This document shows, one piece after another, positions 54,484-62,864 of a stretch of DNA of 64,000 nucleotides. Under the pieces are notes generated by a model. It did not search any database, was not told the DNA's origin, and worked only from the letters and a program-made list of their open reading frames with translations. The translations under genes and the position numbers were made by a program. This stretch comes from Kordiimonas pumila (GTDB lineage Bacteria > Pseudomonadota > Alphaproteobacteria > Sphingomonadales > Kordiimonadaceae): NCBI RefSeq assembly GCF_015240255.1, contig NZ_CP061205.1, positions 3,396,501-3,460,500 of the forward strand, written 5' to 3'. How positions within the stretch are numbered: position 1 is the first letter of the stretch; each line of letters starts with the position of its first letter.

Positions 54484-54497
54484 TTGACAATGATCAA
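54484..54497 (+). promoter_or_regulatory. FNR box of hemN
   Basis: TTGAC-AATG-ATCAA matches the FNR consensus TTGAT-N4-ATCAA at nine of ten positions. Its centre is 65.5 bp before the hemN GTG. A TAGACT at 54520-54525 falls exactly where the -10 of a class II promoter (FNR at -41.5) would lie. Confidence 0.8.
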
Positions 54498-54555
54498 GCG
54501 CCTAAAGGGTAAAGCCGACTAGACTTTCAGGGTAATTAACTAAAAGGATAAGCCG

Positions 54556-55935
54556 GTGCGAGCAAATCATTATAGCGCTTTACTCAAACGCAACCAAAAC
54601 ATACCACGATATACAAGCTACCCAACAGCGCCGCACTTTCATGCAGGCATTAATGGGCAGGTCTATAAAACATGGCTGCAAGACATCGAAGCAGACGCAC
54701 CGCTTTCGCTATATATCCATATACCCTTCTGCAAAAAACTATGTTGGTATTGTGGTTGCCACACCAAAGCCACCGCACTTTATCAGCCGGTCAGCATATA
54801 CCTTGATTATCTTAAAAAAGAGATCACCTTAACGGCAGCCGAGATGCAGGAGTCATCTAAAAGAAAGGTCAGCCATATTCACTTTGGCGGCGGGTCGCCA
54901 AGTTATTTGTCGGCTTCAGACTTTACCAGCCTGATGGACCATATAAACCATGTATTCTCTGTTGATACCGAGGCAGAAATTGCCATAGAACTAGACCCTC
55001 GTGAAATCACAGAAGCCAAAGTGGCGGCCTATAGTAAGGCAGGCGTTAACCGCGCCAGCCTCGGTGTGCAGGATTTCCACATCGATGTGCAAAAAGCCAT
55101 TAACCGCGTGCAGCCCTTAAACACCGTTTACCGCGGCCTTGATTTACTACGACAATACGGCATTAAGGCCTGCAACATGGACTTGCTATACGGCCTGCCT
55201 GTGCAAACATCAAAACACATTCGGGACAATATCGCCTATGCCCTTATGTTAAAACCCAGCCGAATATCCCTGTTTGGTTATGCTCATGTACCATGGATGA
55301 AAAAGCATATGCGGCTTATTGATGAAATGGCCCTGCCCGGTGCCGAAGAGCGGCTTAGGCAATTTGACCTTGCGCGAAATGCGCTTATTGAAGGTGGTTA
55401 CCAGCAAATTGGGCTGGATCACTTTGTACAAAAAAGCGACCCCCTAGCCCTCCAATATCAGACAAAAAAAATACACCGTAATTTCCAAGGCTACACAGCC
55501 GATACAGCAGAAAACCTTCTCGGCTTTGGCGCTTCAGCTATTAGCAGCCTGCCTCAAGGCTATAGCCAGAACAAACCTGACATCAGGGCGTATTACAAAG
55601 CTCTTGATGCTGGCGACCTGCCGGCAACGCGCGGTATAAAACTAACACCGGAAGATCACATAAGGCGGCTTATTATTCAGCATATCATGTGCTACGGGGA
55701 GTTTAGTCTGAAAGATTTCACTGAAAAACGGGATAGCAGATCCAGTTCTCTTGCTCATATTGCCTTTCAGCAGGCTAAAATAATGCTTCAAGAGCTTGCT
55801 GTTGACGGGCTAATCGATTTTTCGGAACAGGACAAAGCCTTCACTGTAAAAATTGCACAAGCAAGCCGGCTTGCGGCATCTGTCTTTGATAGTTACCTAC
55901 AGCCAAAACAGGCTCAGCATTCTCAGATTGCTTAA
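54556..55935 (+). CDS. hemN: oxygen-independent coproporphyrinogen III oxidase
   Basis: The 459-residue radical-SAM enzyme has C59-KKL-C63-WY-C66-G-C68, the Fe-S motif CxxxCxxC plus the extra Cys of true HemN, 'HFGGGSPSYL' and 'ELDPREITEAKV'. It oxidatively decarboxylates coproporphyrinogen III without oxygen for heme. GTG start has AAGGA 7 bp upstream. An FNR box precedes it and a terminator follows. It supports heme supply to the cbb3 oxidase at low oxygen. Confidence 0.95.
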   Translation: MRANHYSALLKRNQNIPRYTSYPTAPHFHAGINGQVYKTWLQDIEADAPLSLYIHIPFCKKLCWYCGCHTKATALYQPVSIYLDYLKKEITLTAAEMQESSKRKVSHIHFGGGSPSYLSASDFTSLMDHINHVFSVDTEAEIAIELDPREITEAKVAAYSKAGVNRASLGVQDFHIDVQKAINRVQPLNTVYRGLDLLRQYGIKACNMDLLYGLPVQTSKHIRDNIAYALMLKPSRISLFGYAHVPWMKKHMRLIDEMALPGAEERLRQFDLARNALIEGGYQQIGLDHFVQKSDPLALQYQTKKIHRNFQGYTADTAENLLGFGASAISSLPQGYSQNKPDIRAYYKALDAGDLPATRGIKLTPEDHIRRLIIQHIMCYGEFSLKDFTEKRDSRSSSLAHIAFQQAKIMLQELAVDGLIDFSEQDKAFTVKIAQASRLAASVFDSYLQPKQAQHSQIA

Positions 55936-55958
55936 ACATCTTCTTACAAAAAACGAAG

Positions 55959-55984
55959 CCCCCACAGGATCAGTCCTATGGGGG
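55959..55984 (-). terminator. terminator between hemN and ompW
   Basis: CCCCCACAGGA-TCAG-TCCTATGGGGG forms an 11-bp stem with one mismatch. On the minus strand it is followed by CTTCGTTTTTT, so it best serves ompW; it may also stop hemN transcripts. Confidence 0.75.
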
Positions 55985-56005
55985 GGTGAGACTAAGGGTT
56001 AACGT

Positions 56006-56632
56006 TTAGAACCGGTATGCGAGACCTAGACCAAAAACCCAAGGGTCCAGATCAACATCAGCTGTAACAGCGCCGCCGTTAATGCTTGCATCTGTATTCA
56101 GGAAAAGCTTTTTCACATCGGCGTTAATAGCCCAGTGATCATCCAGCCCAACATCGACACCAGCCTGCAAGGCATACCCAAAGCCGTTGCTATATTTTAT
56201 ACTGGCCACATCACCCGGATTATTGTTGTAAAAGAACGTGTAATTCAAGCCAGCACCCACATACGGGCGAACCTGCCCTCCCGGGTTAAAATGATACTGC
56301 GCCAAAAAGGTTGGTGGCAGCACCCAAACATGACCTAGGTCCAGATCACCAAGAGCGGTGCCTGTTGCCCCCATAGAGTGTTTGGTGGTCGCCAAAATCA
56401 GCTCAGTGGCAAAATGGTCTGTCCAGAAATAGCTGATATCAAGCTCAGGCATAATTTTACTGTCAGCTGTAACCGCACCACCAATAGAAACTGTACTGCT
56501 TTCATCTGGCGCAACGTCAATAAGGCGCAGACGAACAAGCCAAGGGCTTTTATCTTCTGCAATGGCCGCACCAGCTGCCAACTGAAGCGCCGCCGCACAT
56601 GTAAGAACTTTAAAAAAGGGGGAGATAGACAT
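56006..56632 (-). CDS. ompW: OmpW family outer-membrane protein
   Basis: The 208-residue protein has a signal peptide (VLTCAAALQLAAGAAIAED) and an eight-strand barrel: 'PWLVRLRLIDVAPDE' near the N-terminus, 'DISYFWTDHFATELILATTKH', 'PYVGAGLNYTFFY', and terminal FGLGLAYRF. OmpW is FNR-controlled in enteric bacteria, and an FNR box lies 66 bp upstream here. ATG at 56632 has GAGG 8 bp upstream; the longer frame to 56656 is less likely. Confidence 0.92.
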   Translation of the reverse strand: MSISPFFKVLTCAAALQLAAGAAIAEDKSPWLVRLRLIDVAPDESSTVSIGGAVTADSKIMPELDISYFWTDHFATELILATTKHSMGATGTALGDLDLGHVWVLPPTFLAQYHFNPGGQVRPYVGAGLNYTFFYNNNPGDVASIKYSNGFGYALQAGVDVGLDDHWAINADVKKLFLNTDASINGGAVTADVDLDPWVFGLGLAYRF

Positions 56633-56691
56633 CTGTTTTTCCTCTCTGTTAATCATTGAGGAAAATATGCATTTAAAAAGGGCTTTTAACC

Positions 56692-56705
56692 TTGATAAAA
56701 GTCAA
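56692..56705 (-). promoter_or_regulatory. FNR box of ompW
   Basis: TTGAT-AAAA-GTCAA (plus-strand reading) matches the FNR palindrome at nine of ten positions. Its centre is 66.5 bp before the ompW start, the same spacing as at hemN. CATATT on the minus strand at 56664-56669 fits the expected -10 position. Confidence 0.78.
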
Positions 56706-56734
56706 ATAAAATATTTAATTCAAATACTTATATA

Positions 56735-56878
56735 TTATTCTTCGTCGTCCAGTAAAATTCTGTGAGCCGCCCCTTCAAGGTCGTCATACTGGCCGCTTTT
56801 CATACACCATAAAAATGCTCCCAGCCCTAGAAAGCCAAGCCCTAATGCAATGGGTACCAGATATAAAAGTGCACTCAT
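56735..56878 (-). CDS. ccoS: cbb3 oxidase assembly protein CcoS
   Basis: This 47-residue protein begins MSALLYLVPIALGLGFLG, has one membrane helix followed by WCMKSGQYDDLEGAAHRIL and an acidic end DDEE. The 'SGQ-Y/F-DDLEGAA-x-RIL-D' motif is the CcoS signature. Its ATG overlaps the ccoI stop in ATGA. It is the last gene of the cco cluster and helps insert metal cofactors into the oxidase. Confidence 0.93.
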   Translation of the reverse strand: MSALLYLVPIALGLGFLGLGAFLWCMKSGQYDDLEGAAHRILLDDEE

Positions 56879-59169
56879 GATTTTTTCCTTCCCAAAGTAA
56901 GCCGAAAGGCATTCATGATAACAATCAGCGACGAACCAGACATGGCAGCGGCAGCCACCATAGGGGTAACATATCCCATAACCGCCATTGGTACCGCAAC
57001 AATATTGTAGAGAATCGCAAGAGCAAAGTTCTCTCTGACCAGCGCATTTGAACGACGGGCCACAAGGAGTGTATCATAAACAGGCATTAAACGCTCGCCC
57101 TGAAACACAATATCGGCGGTATTCTGGGTTATATCAACCGCGCTTGACGGTGACATGGATGCATCAGCAGCAGCAAGAGCTGGCGCATCATTCAGGCCGT
57201 CCCCCACCATTAGGACAGACCGGCCTTTTTCTTTCAAGGCTTTAAGCTCTGCGCATTTTTCAGCCGGTGTTACTTCGGCAATAATGCGCTCGATACCCAG
57301 CCTGCCGCCTATAATGCCAGCAACTGCTTTTCTATCGCCAGACAGCAAAATACAGTCAAGCCCTGCCGCTTTGAGGCGGGTAATGGTGTCCACGGCATCA
57401 CTACGTAACTGATCTGCAAAGGTAAAACGCTTTTTGGTCTGACCACCGACCCACAAAAAAAGCTCCAGCACAGTGTCTGTACCACGTGTGCCACTTTCTG
57501 TGCCATCTGTGCCATTTTTTGTGCCGTCTGTGCCACACCATGCTCGGCTGCCAACTCGTACTTCTTGCCCATCATAAAAAGCAGAAAGCCCCTTACCTGG
57601 ATGTTCTTTTACCTCAAGAGTGATCAATTCACCCGTGTAGGCTTCGGCAAGGGCTTTTGAAAGCGGGTGCCTGCTATTGGCGGCAAGAGACGCTGCCAAT
57701 TTCAGCTCAGCAGGACTATAGCCAGCGGGAAGCAGTTCTGGCCTCCCAACAGTAAGCGTACCGGTTTTGTCGAACACAACGGTATCAATACCTGCAAGGC
57801 GTTCCAGCGCATCACCAGATTTTAACAGCACACCATTTTTCAAAAGCACACCACTTGCCAGCACTTGCACAACAGGCACCGCAAGCCCGAGTGCACAAGG
57901 GCAAGTAATGATCAGCACTGTCACAGCGTGCAATAGCGCCACCTGCCAGTCAGCGCTGGCCAGTAACCACCAGCCTGCAAACGTGGCAAAACCCATAATA
58001 TGTACCACAGGCGTATAAAGAGCTGCGGCTTTGTCGGCAATACGGACATATTTAGCGGCGCCTTGTTCAGCAACTTCCATCATACGAACAATGGCGCTAA
58101 GCAAACTGTTTTCGCTGGCCTTTGTCACTTCTATATCGACGGGGGCCGTAAGGTTAAGGGTGCCAGCAAACACGTCTGTGCCAACACCCGCATGAAGCGG
58201 TATGGTTTCGCCGCTAATAAGCGACATATCCATGTCAGTTTCACCTGCTGTTATAATGCCGTCCGCCGGGAAGTTTTCCCCTGCTGTGACAAGCACCTGC
58301 ATACCGCTTTTAAGCTGGCTTATAGGCACCCGCTTTAGGGCACCAGCCTCTTTAACAGCGGCCATACCAGCCAGTTGCGACAACAGCCGGGATGCAGAAG
58401 CCCTTGCTTTTCCTTTTGCCCGCGCATCCAGATACCGGCCAATAAGCAGAAAAAACAGCAACATAACGGCGGAATCAAAATAAACATGATCACCGTGACG
58501 GATCGTTTCTGAAACACTCATGACAGAGGCTAAAATCACAGCAAGGGAAATGGGCACATCCATGTTTGTATGGCCACCCCTGAGCGCCGCAAAGGCAGAC
58601 CTGAAAAAAGGTTGCCCTGAATAAAGCACAATAGGTAAGGCAATAAGGGCAGAAACCCAGTGGAAAAAGTCGCGCGTTGCAAAACCCATGGTTTCAGCTG
58701 TGCTTGACCACAAGCCGACGGAAATAAGCATCAAGTTACCCGCTGCAAAGCCAGAGGCTGCGATAGCTTTAATTAAGGTTTTTTCCGTGTCGGCACCGCT
58801 ATTTTCCTTTTCAGCATCAAAAGAAAACAGCTTGTAACCAAGCTTACTCACTTCGGCGGCTAAAGCGTCACCACGGCTTTTTTCGCCTGTCCATGAAAAG
58901 GCAAGGCGTTCTGTTGTCATGTTAACGCGGGCGGCGGTTACATCAGGCTGCGCAGCAAGGGCATTTTCAATCAACCGGATGCAAGAAGCACAGTGGATAC
59001 CCTCTACTGCCAGCTCTAGCTGGTAGGTCCCATTCCCAAGATCCTGCGCAAGGGCACTATATTGGCCTTCTGCGCTTATACTCTCTCTTGCTGCACAGGC
59101 GGCTTCACAGCCACTACAACAGAAGTCACCCGTTTTACAATCTTTACCGCACTGTTTACACTGTGTCAT
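56875..59169 (-). CDS. ccoI: copper-translocating P-type ATPase CcoI/FixI
   Basis: The 764-residue ATPase has an N-terminal cysteine-rich segment (FCCSGCEAAC), a heavy-metal domain with C60-A-S-C63, membrane helices, the CPC motif at 423-425, the phosphorylation site D467 in DKTGT and 'GDGLNDAPALAAAD' late on. It supplies copper for the cbb3 oxidase. An insertion of short GT-rich repeats lies in the nucleotide-binding domain at about 545-564 (see repeat). It overlaps ccoH and ccoS. Confidence 0.95.
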   Translation of the reverse strand: MTQCKQCGKDCKTGDFCCSGCEAACAARESISAEGQYSALAQDLGNGTYQLELAVEGIHCASCIRLIENALAAQPDVTAARVNMTTERLAFSWTGEKSRGDALAAEVSKLGYKLFSFDAEKENSGADTEKTLIKAIAASGFAAGNLMLISVGLWSSTAETMGFATRDFFHWVSALIALPIVLYSGQPFFRSAFAALRGGHTNMDVPISLAVILASVMSVSETIRHGDHVYFDSAVMLLFFLLIGRYLDARAKGKARASASRLLSQLAGMAAVKEAGALKRVPISQLKSGMQVLVTAGENFPADGIITAGETDMDMSLISGETIPLHAGVGTDVFAGTLNLTAPVDIEVTKASENSLLSAIVRMMEVAEQGAAKYVRIADKAAALYTPVVHIMGFATFAGWWLLASADWQVALLHAVTVLIITCPCALGLAVPVVQVLASGVLLKNGVLLKSGDALERLAGIDTVVFDKTGTLTVGRPELLPAGYSPAELKLAASLAANSRHPLSKALAEAYTGELITLEVKEHPGKGLSAFYDGQEVRVGSRAWCGTDGTKNGTDGTESGTRGTDTVLELFLWVGGQTKKRFTFADQLRSDAVDTITRLKAAGLDCILLSGDRKAVAGIIGGRLGIERIIAEVTPAEKCAELKALKEKGRSVLMVGDGLNDAPALAAADASMSPSSAVDITQNTADIVFQGERLMPVYDTLLVARRSNALVRENFALAILYNIVAVPMAVMGYVTPMVAAAAMSGSSLIVIMNAFRLTLGRKKS
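57478..57537 (-). repeat. in-frame 21-bp minisatellite inside ccoI
   Basis: Units of TGTGCCATC (9) plus TGTGCCATTTTT (12) alternate, giving a 21-bp period over 60 bp. The protein reads GTDGTKN, GTDGTES, GTRGTDT, three heptads. The segment sits between the motif ending in SRAWC and 'LELFLWVGG' in the ATP-binding domain, where homologues are usually short. Confidence 0.8.
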
Positions 59170-59687
59170 TTAACAAGCACTAGCCGTTCAGCCATCTGGA
59201 AAGTCGCGTCTGGCTTTTCCGCAAAAAACCGGACTTCCCACTGGCCAGATAAAGGAAAAACTACATCTGCACTATAAACACCTGCACCACGGGCATCCAG
59301 TGGGAAAGCAAAATCATAGCCAGATTGCGTTGGGCGAAACACGGAAGCCATTACAGCCGCATTTTCAACTGGTTTTCCGGCCTTATCCTGCAAGGTAAAA
59401 ACCATATTCCCCTCTAGGGCAGAGGCAACAGGGTTGAATGTTACGGTGCCGGCCCAGCCTGTGTGGTGCATCTTCTCGGCGGCGGCTATCGTATCGTTAT
59501 AGTCGAGGCCCTTTTGGTAAGCATGCTCTGTTACAACGCCGGTATGGGTTGTAACAGCAATGGCAACAAACCCGGCACTGATCATAATAAGCACCACAAA
59601 AAATGCTACAAAATACCACGGTATCCAACGGTCAGATGGCCGCGGGCCAGATAGAGGCACTTCCGTGTTTTGGCGTGGCTCCTGCAC
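59166..59687 (-). CDS. ccoH: cbb3 oxidase accessory protein CcoH/FixH
   Basis: The 173-residue protein has one N-terminal membrane helix (WYFVAFFVVLIMISAGFVAIAV) and a periplasmic domain with 'YNDTIAAAEKMHHTGWAGTV' and 'RGAGVYSADVVFPLSGQWEVRF', the FixH pattern. It helps the oxidase assemble. It overlaps ccoG by one base and ccoI by 4 bp. Confidence 0.92.
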   Translation of the reverse strand: MQEPRQNTEVPLSGPRPSDRWIPWYFVAFFVVLIMISAGFVAIAVTTHTGVVTEHAYQKGLDYNDTIAAAEKMHHTGWAGTVTFNPVASALEGNMVFTLQDKAGKPVENAAVMASVFRPTQSGYDFAFPLDARGAGVYSADVVFPLSGQWEVRFFAEKPDATFQMAERLVLVK

Positions 59688-61102
59688 TATTGTTTCCCAC
59701 TTACAAAAAGGGTTTCATACTCTTCCCGTGCTTCAGTCTCTTTTTCCTGAAGCACAAACCTAATATCACTTCGTGTTGTTTCTGGCTTTGGCGCAAACGC
59801 AAACACCCGGAAATGCCCAACACTATCAGCAAAAACCAGTAAGGAGCCTGCATCAAGCTCGCCCGCACCTTGTGCTTTAAGTGTGAGACCCGTCAAGCCT
59901 TCTGCGCTCAGGCTAAAAATTCTGTCTTCCTGTGTTTTATTCAAAATTTTAATATCATACCCATTTCGAATATCGCCGTTTGAGAGCTGCACAAACATGG
60001 GGTTTCTATCGTGCAGAACATGTAATTCTGTCTCGCTTCTGTTCAAAAGCCCAAACAGAATAGCGCCGCCAACAACAGTCATAATCGCTATGTAATAAAA
60101 GGTTCGAAGCCTAAACAGGCTAAAATATTCTGGCTTTCCTTCTTTTCGACACTCCTGATTATGAGGCGTGTCATAACGGATAAGATCAGGCGGCAATTCA
60201 AGCTTGTGCATAATGTCATTACAGGCATCAATACAAAGGCCACAAGCAATACATTCCATCTGCAAGCCATCGCGAATATCAATACCAACCGGGCACACCT
60301 GTACACAGGCAGTACAATCGATGCAGTGACCGCGCCCTTCCCAGCTCTCGCCTTTTTTATGCTTGCCGCGCTGTTCACCGCGCAGTTCATCATAACCAAT
60401 AACAAGGGTGTCTTTGTCAAACATGGCTGACTGAAACCGCGCATAAGGGCACATATAGATGCACACCTGCTCGCGAGCAAAACCAGCCATTACATAGGTG
60501 GAAAGTGTTAAGGCAATAATCCAGCCAAGCACAGACCACGGCACATCCAGATGTACTATCTGCTCAATCAGGGTTGGAGCATCATTAAAATAAAACACCC
60601 ATGCACCACCGGTTAGCATGCCAATAACCAACCAGGCACTATGAGTTAGGCCAAGCTTCCAAAGCTTTTCGAAAGACCACGGGGCCTGATAAAGCCTTTG
60701 CCGCTTGGCACGGTCGCCTTGCACAATACGCTCTACCCACACAAACAGGTCTGTCCACACGGTTTGCGGGCACGCATACCCACACCAGACACGGCCCAGC
60801 AAACTGGTTACCAGAAACAACCCAATGGCCGCCAGAATAAGAAGCCCGGTAAGATAGTAAACTTCCTGTGGCCATATCTCGATAAAAAAGAAATAGGCGC
60901 GCCGGGCTGGCATATCGATAAGGATAGCCTGATCAGGCGCATGAGGGCCGCGGTCCCACCTGATAAACGGTGCAAGATAATAAATACCCAGCAATGTTAC
61001 CATAGACAGCCATTTGATCTTGCGAAATTTCCCCCAAACACGTTTGGGGAAAATCCGTTCTTTTTTAACAAATAGTTTTAGGGGGGCCGCAGTGTCAGTC
61101 AT
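59687..61102 (-). CDS. ccoG: cytochrome c oxidase accessory protein CcoG/FixG
   Basis: The 471-residue membrane ferredoxin has 'GRVWCGYACPQTVWTDLFVW', two [4Fe-4S] motifs (CIDCTACVQVCP and CIACGLCIDACN) and a C-terminal Ig-like domain. It acts in copper reduction during cbb3 assembly. It follows ccoP after 9 bp. Confidence 0.95.
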   Translation of the reverse strand: MTDTAAPLKLFVKKERIFPKRVWGKFRKIKWLSMVTLLGIYYLAPFIRWDRGPHAPDQAILIDMPARRAYFFFIEIWPQEVYYLTGLLILAAIGLFLVTSLLGRVWCGYACPQTVWTDLFVWVERIVQGDRAKRQRLYQAPWSFEKLWKLGLTHSAWLVIGMLTGGAWVFYFNDAPTLIEQIVHLDVPWSVLGWIIALTLSTYVMAGFAREQVCIYMCPYARFQSAMFDKDTLVIGYDELRGEQRGKHKKGESWEGRGHCIDCTACVQVCPVGIDIRDGLQMECIACGLCIDACNDIMHKLELPPDLIRYDTPHNQECRKEGKPEYFSLFRLRTFYYIAIMTVVGGAILFGLLNRSETELHVLHDRNPMFVQLSNGDIRNGYDIKILNKTQEDRIFSLSAEGLTGLTLKAQGAGELDAGSLLVFADSVGHFRVFAFAPKPETTRSDIRFVLQEKETEAREEYETLFVSGKQ

Positions 61103-61111
61103 ACTCTGATC

Positions 61112-61984
61112 CTATTCCCCACCGCCAAGTGAATGAACATAAACTGTTAGCTGGCGAATAGTGCTATCGCTTAAGCGGCCATCCCACGCCGGCATAATAC
61201 CGTGTTTTGGGTTTCTTATTTGGGCAACAATATCACTCTTGCTGCCGCCGTACAGCCAGATAGCATCGGCAAGTTTGGGGCCACCCAACTCCTGCACACC
61301 AACACCCGCTGAACCGTGACAAACAGAGCATTGCTCGTCAAAGATAGCTTCACCCGCTTCGGGAAGCGCCTCACCGTGCGCCACCGCATAAACATAATCG
61401 GCCACTGCTTGAATGTCTGCGGTGTCCATAAAGCTGCCAAAAGCAGGCATTTCATTAAACCGGGCTTCATCGTGACCAGACCTGACACCATACCGCAGTG
61501 TCTGTTCAATCGCATCAATATCACCGCCCCACAGCCAATCGTCATCATTCAGGTTCGGGTACCCACTAGCACCCGCACCGCCTGTACCGTGGCACGTAGC
61601 ACAGTTATCACCGAACGCTGCCTTACCGCCTGCAAGCGCAAAAGCATACAGGCTTGGGTCTTCTTTAATCTCGGCATACGACGCCTGATCAAACCGACCT
61701 TGATAAACAGCTTTACGGGCCACAATCTCTGCCTGAGCTTCTTTCAACTGTTTGTACTGGGTCCAGCCCTGTGAGCCTTCTGTACCACCCCGTTCACCAT
61801 CGCCAGACAGCGTTGGCCACGCCGGATAGACAACCCAGTACCCTATGGCCCATATGATGCACAGGTAAAAGACAATCAGCCACCAGCGCGGCATGGGGTT
61901 ATCAAGTTCCTTGATACCGTCCCATTCGTGACCCGTTGTTTGAACGCCAGATATTTTATCAATTTCATTCTGTTTTTTAGTCAT
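61112..61984 (-). CDS. ccoP: cbb3 cytochrome c oxidase subunit III (diheme cytochrome c)
   Basis: The 290-residue protein has one membrane helix (WWLIVFYLCIIWAIGYWV) and two heme-binding sites, C128-A-T-C131-H132 and C219-S-V-C222-H223. Met ligands appear in 'RFNEMPAF' and 'HGIMPAWD'. It carries electrons into subunit CcoO/CcoN. Its ATG overlaps the ccoQ stop in ATGA. Confidence 0.96.
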   Translation of the reverse strand: MTKKQNEIDKISGVQTTGHEWDGIKELDNPMPRWWLIVFYLCIIWAIGYWVVYPAWPTLSGDGERGGTEGSQGWTQYKQLKEAQAEIVARKAVYQGRFDQASYAEIKEDPSLYAFALAGGKAAFGDNCATCHGTGGAGASGYPNLNDDDWLWGGDIDAIEQTLRYGVRSGHDEARFNEMPAFGSFMDTADIQAVADYVYAVAHGEALPEAGEAIFDEQCSVCHGSAGVGVQELGGPKLADAIWLYGGSKSDIVAQIRNPKHGIMPAWDGRLSDSTIRQLTVYVHSLGGGE

Positions 61985-62133
61985 TTGTCATCCTCCGCTA
62001 AAGGGATGAATTTATAAGATTCCATTTGTTCTTTGGCTTTGGGCCGATAAGCCCAGCCTGCTATCAGCAGGAAAACCGTGAAGAAAAATAAAAGGCCTGC
62101 CATGCCAGCATGCTGTGAAAGCCAGTCTATCAT
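61981..62133 (-). CDS. ccoQ: cbb3 oxidase subunit IV CcoQ
   Basis: This 50-residue protein ([19 protein letters not shown]..., ending PLAEDDK) has a single membrane helix and '[19 protein letters not shown]', the usual CcoQ end with R-P and F-x-x-I/L-P. It overlaps ccoO and ccoP in ATGA junctions, showing translational coupling. CcoQ stabilises the oxidase complex. Confidence 0.93.
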   Translation of the reverse strand: MIDWLSQHAGMAGLLFFFTVFLLIAGWAYRPKAKEQMESYKFIPLAEDDK

Positions 62134-62864
62134 TTGTCCTCTCCCTGCACTGAAGGCGCTTCATAGTCTTGAAGCTCTGCCATGGTGCCCAGCACTTGCA
62201 GATAAGCAATAAGTGCATCAAGCTCTGTCGTATGGTTTTGGCCGTCAAAGTTACGCATGGTTACCTTGCCGTAACGCTCAGCCAAGCCATCGTGATAATC
62301 GCTTTCGTCTGCTGCCTGAGCATACGCATCGCGGCTCGCGAACTCGATCATCTCGTCTGTGTAGGGCACACCCACCATACGCAGGGCTTTCATATCCTGC
62401 CCTATGTCATCAAGGTTAGCGCCGCGTTCCGCCAAATGGGGGTATGGTGGCATAATGCTTTCTGGCACCAGATCTTGCGGCCTATGCATATGCTGCACAT
62501 GCCAGTCATCAGAATATTTGCCGCCAACACGGGCAAGGTCTGGCCCTGTGCGCTTTGACCCCCACTGGAACGGGTGGTCATACATGCTTTCTGCTGCAAG
62601 CGAATAATGACCGTAACGCTCTACTTCATCCCTGAGCGGGCGAATTTGCTGGCTATGGCAGTTATAACAGCCCTCGCGGACATATACATTCTGCCCAGCA
62701 AGCTCAAGCGGTGTATAAGGCCGCACGCCTTTTACTGGCTCAATCGTTGTTTCCACCCTAAAAAGTGGTACGATTTCGATTAAGCCACCAACAGAGATAG
62801 CTAGCACAATGAAAATAAGCAGCAGGATGGAGTTTTTCTCCAGTTTTTCATGATGTTTAAGCAT
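62130..62864 (-). CDS. ccoO: cbb3 cytochrome c oxidase subunit II (monoheme)
   Basis: The 244-residue protein has an N-terminal membrane helix ([20 protein letters not shown]), heme c motif C66-Y-N-C69-H70 in '[19 protein letters not shown]' and '[18 protein letters not shown]' with a late Met ligand (SIMPPYPHL). Size is normal for CcoO. It overlaps ccoN by 8 bp. Confidence 0.96.
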   Translation of the reverse strand: MLKHHEKLEKNSILLLIFIVLAISVGGLIEIVPLFRVETTIEPVKGVRPYTPLELAGQNVYVREGCYNCHSQQIRPLRDEVERYGHYSLAAESMYDHPFQWGSKRTGPDLARVGGKYSDDWHVQHMHRPQDLVPESIMPPYPHLAERGANLDDIGQDMKALRMVGVPYTDEMIEFASRDAYAQAADESDYHDGLAERYGKVTMRNFDGQNHTTELDALIAYLQVLGTMAELQDYEAPSVQGEDK

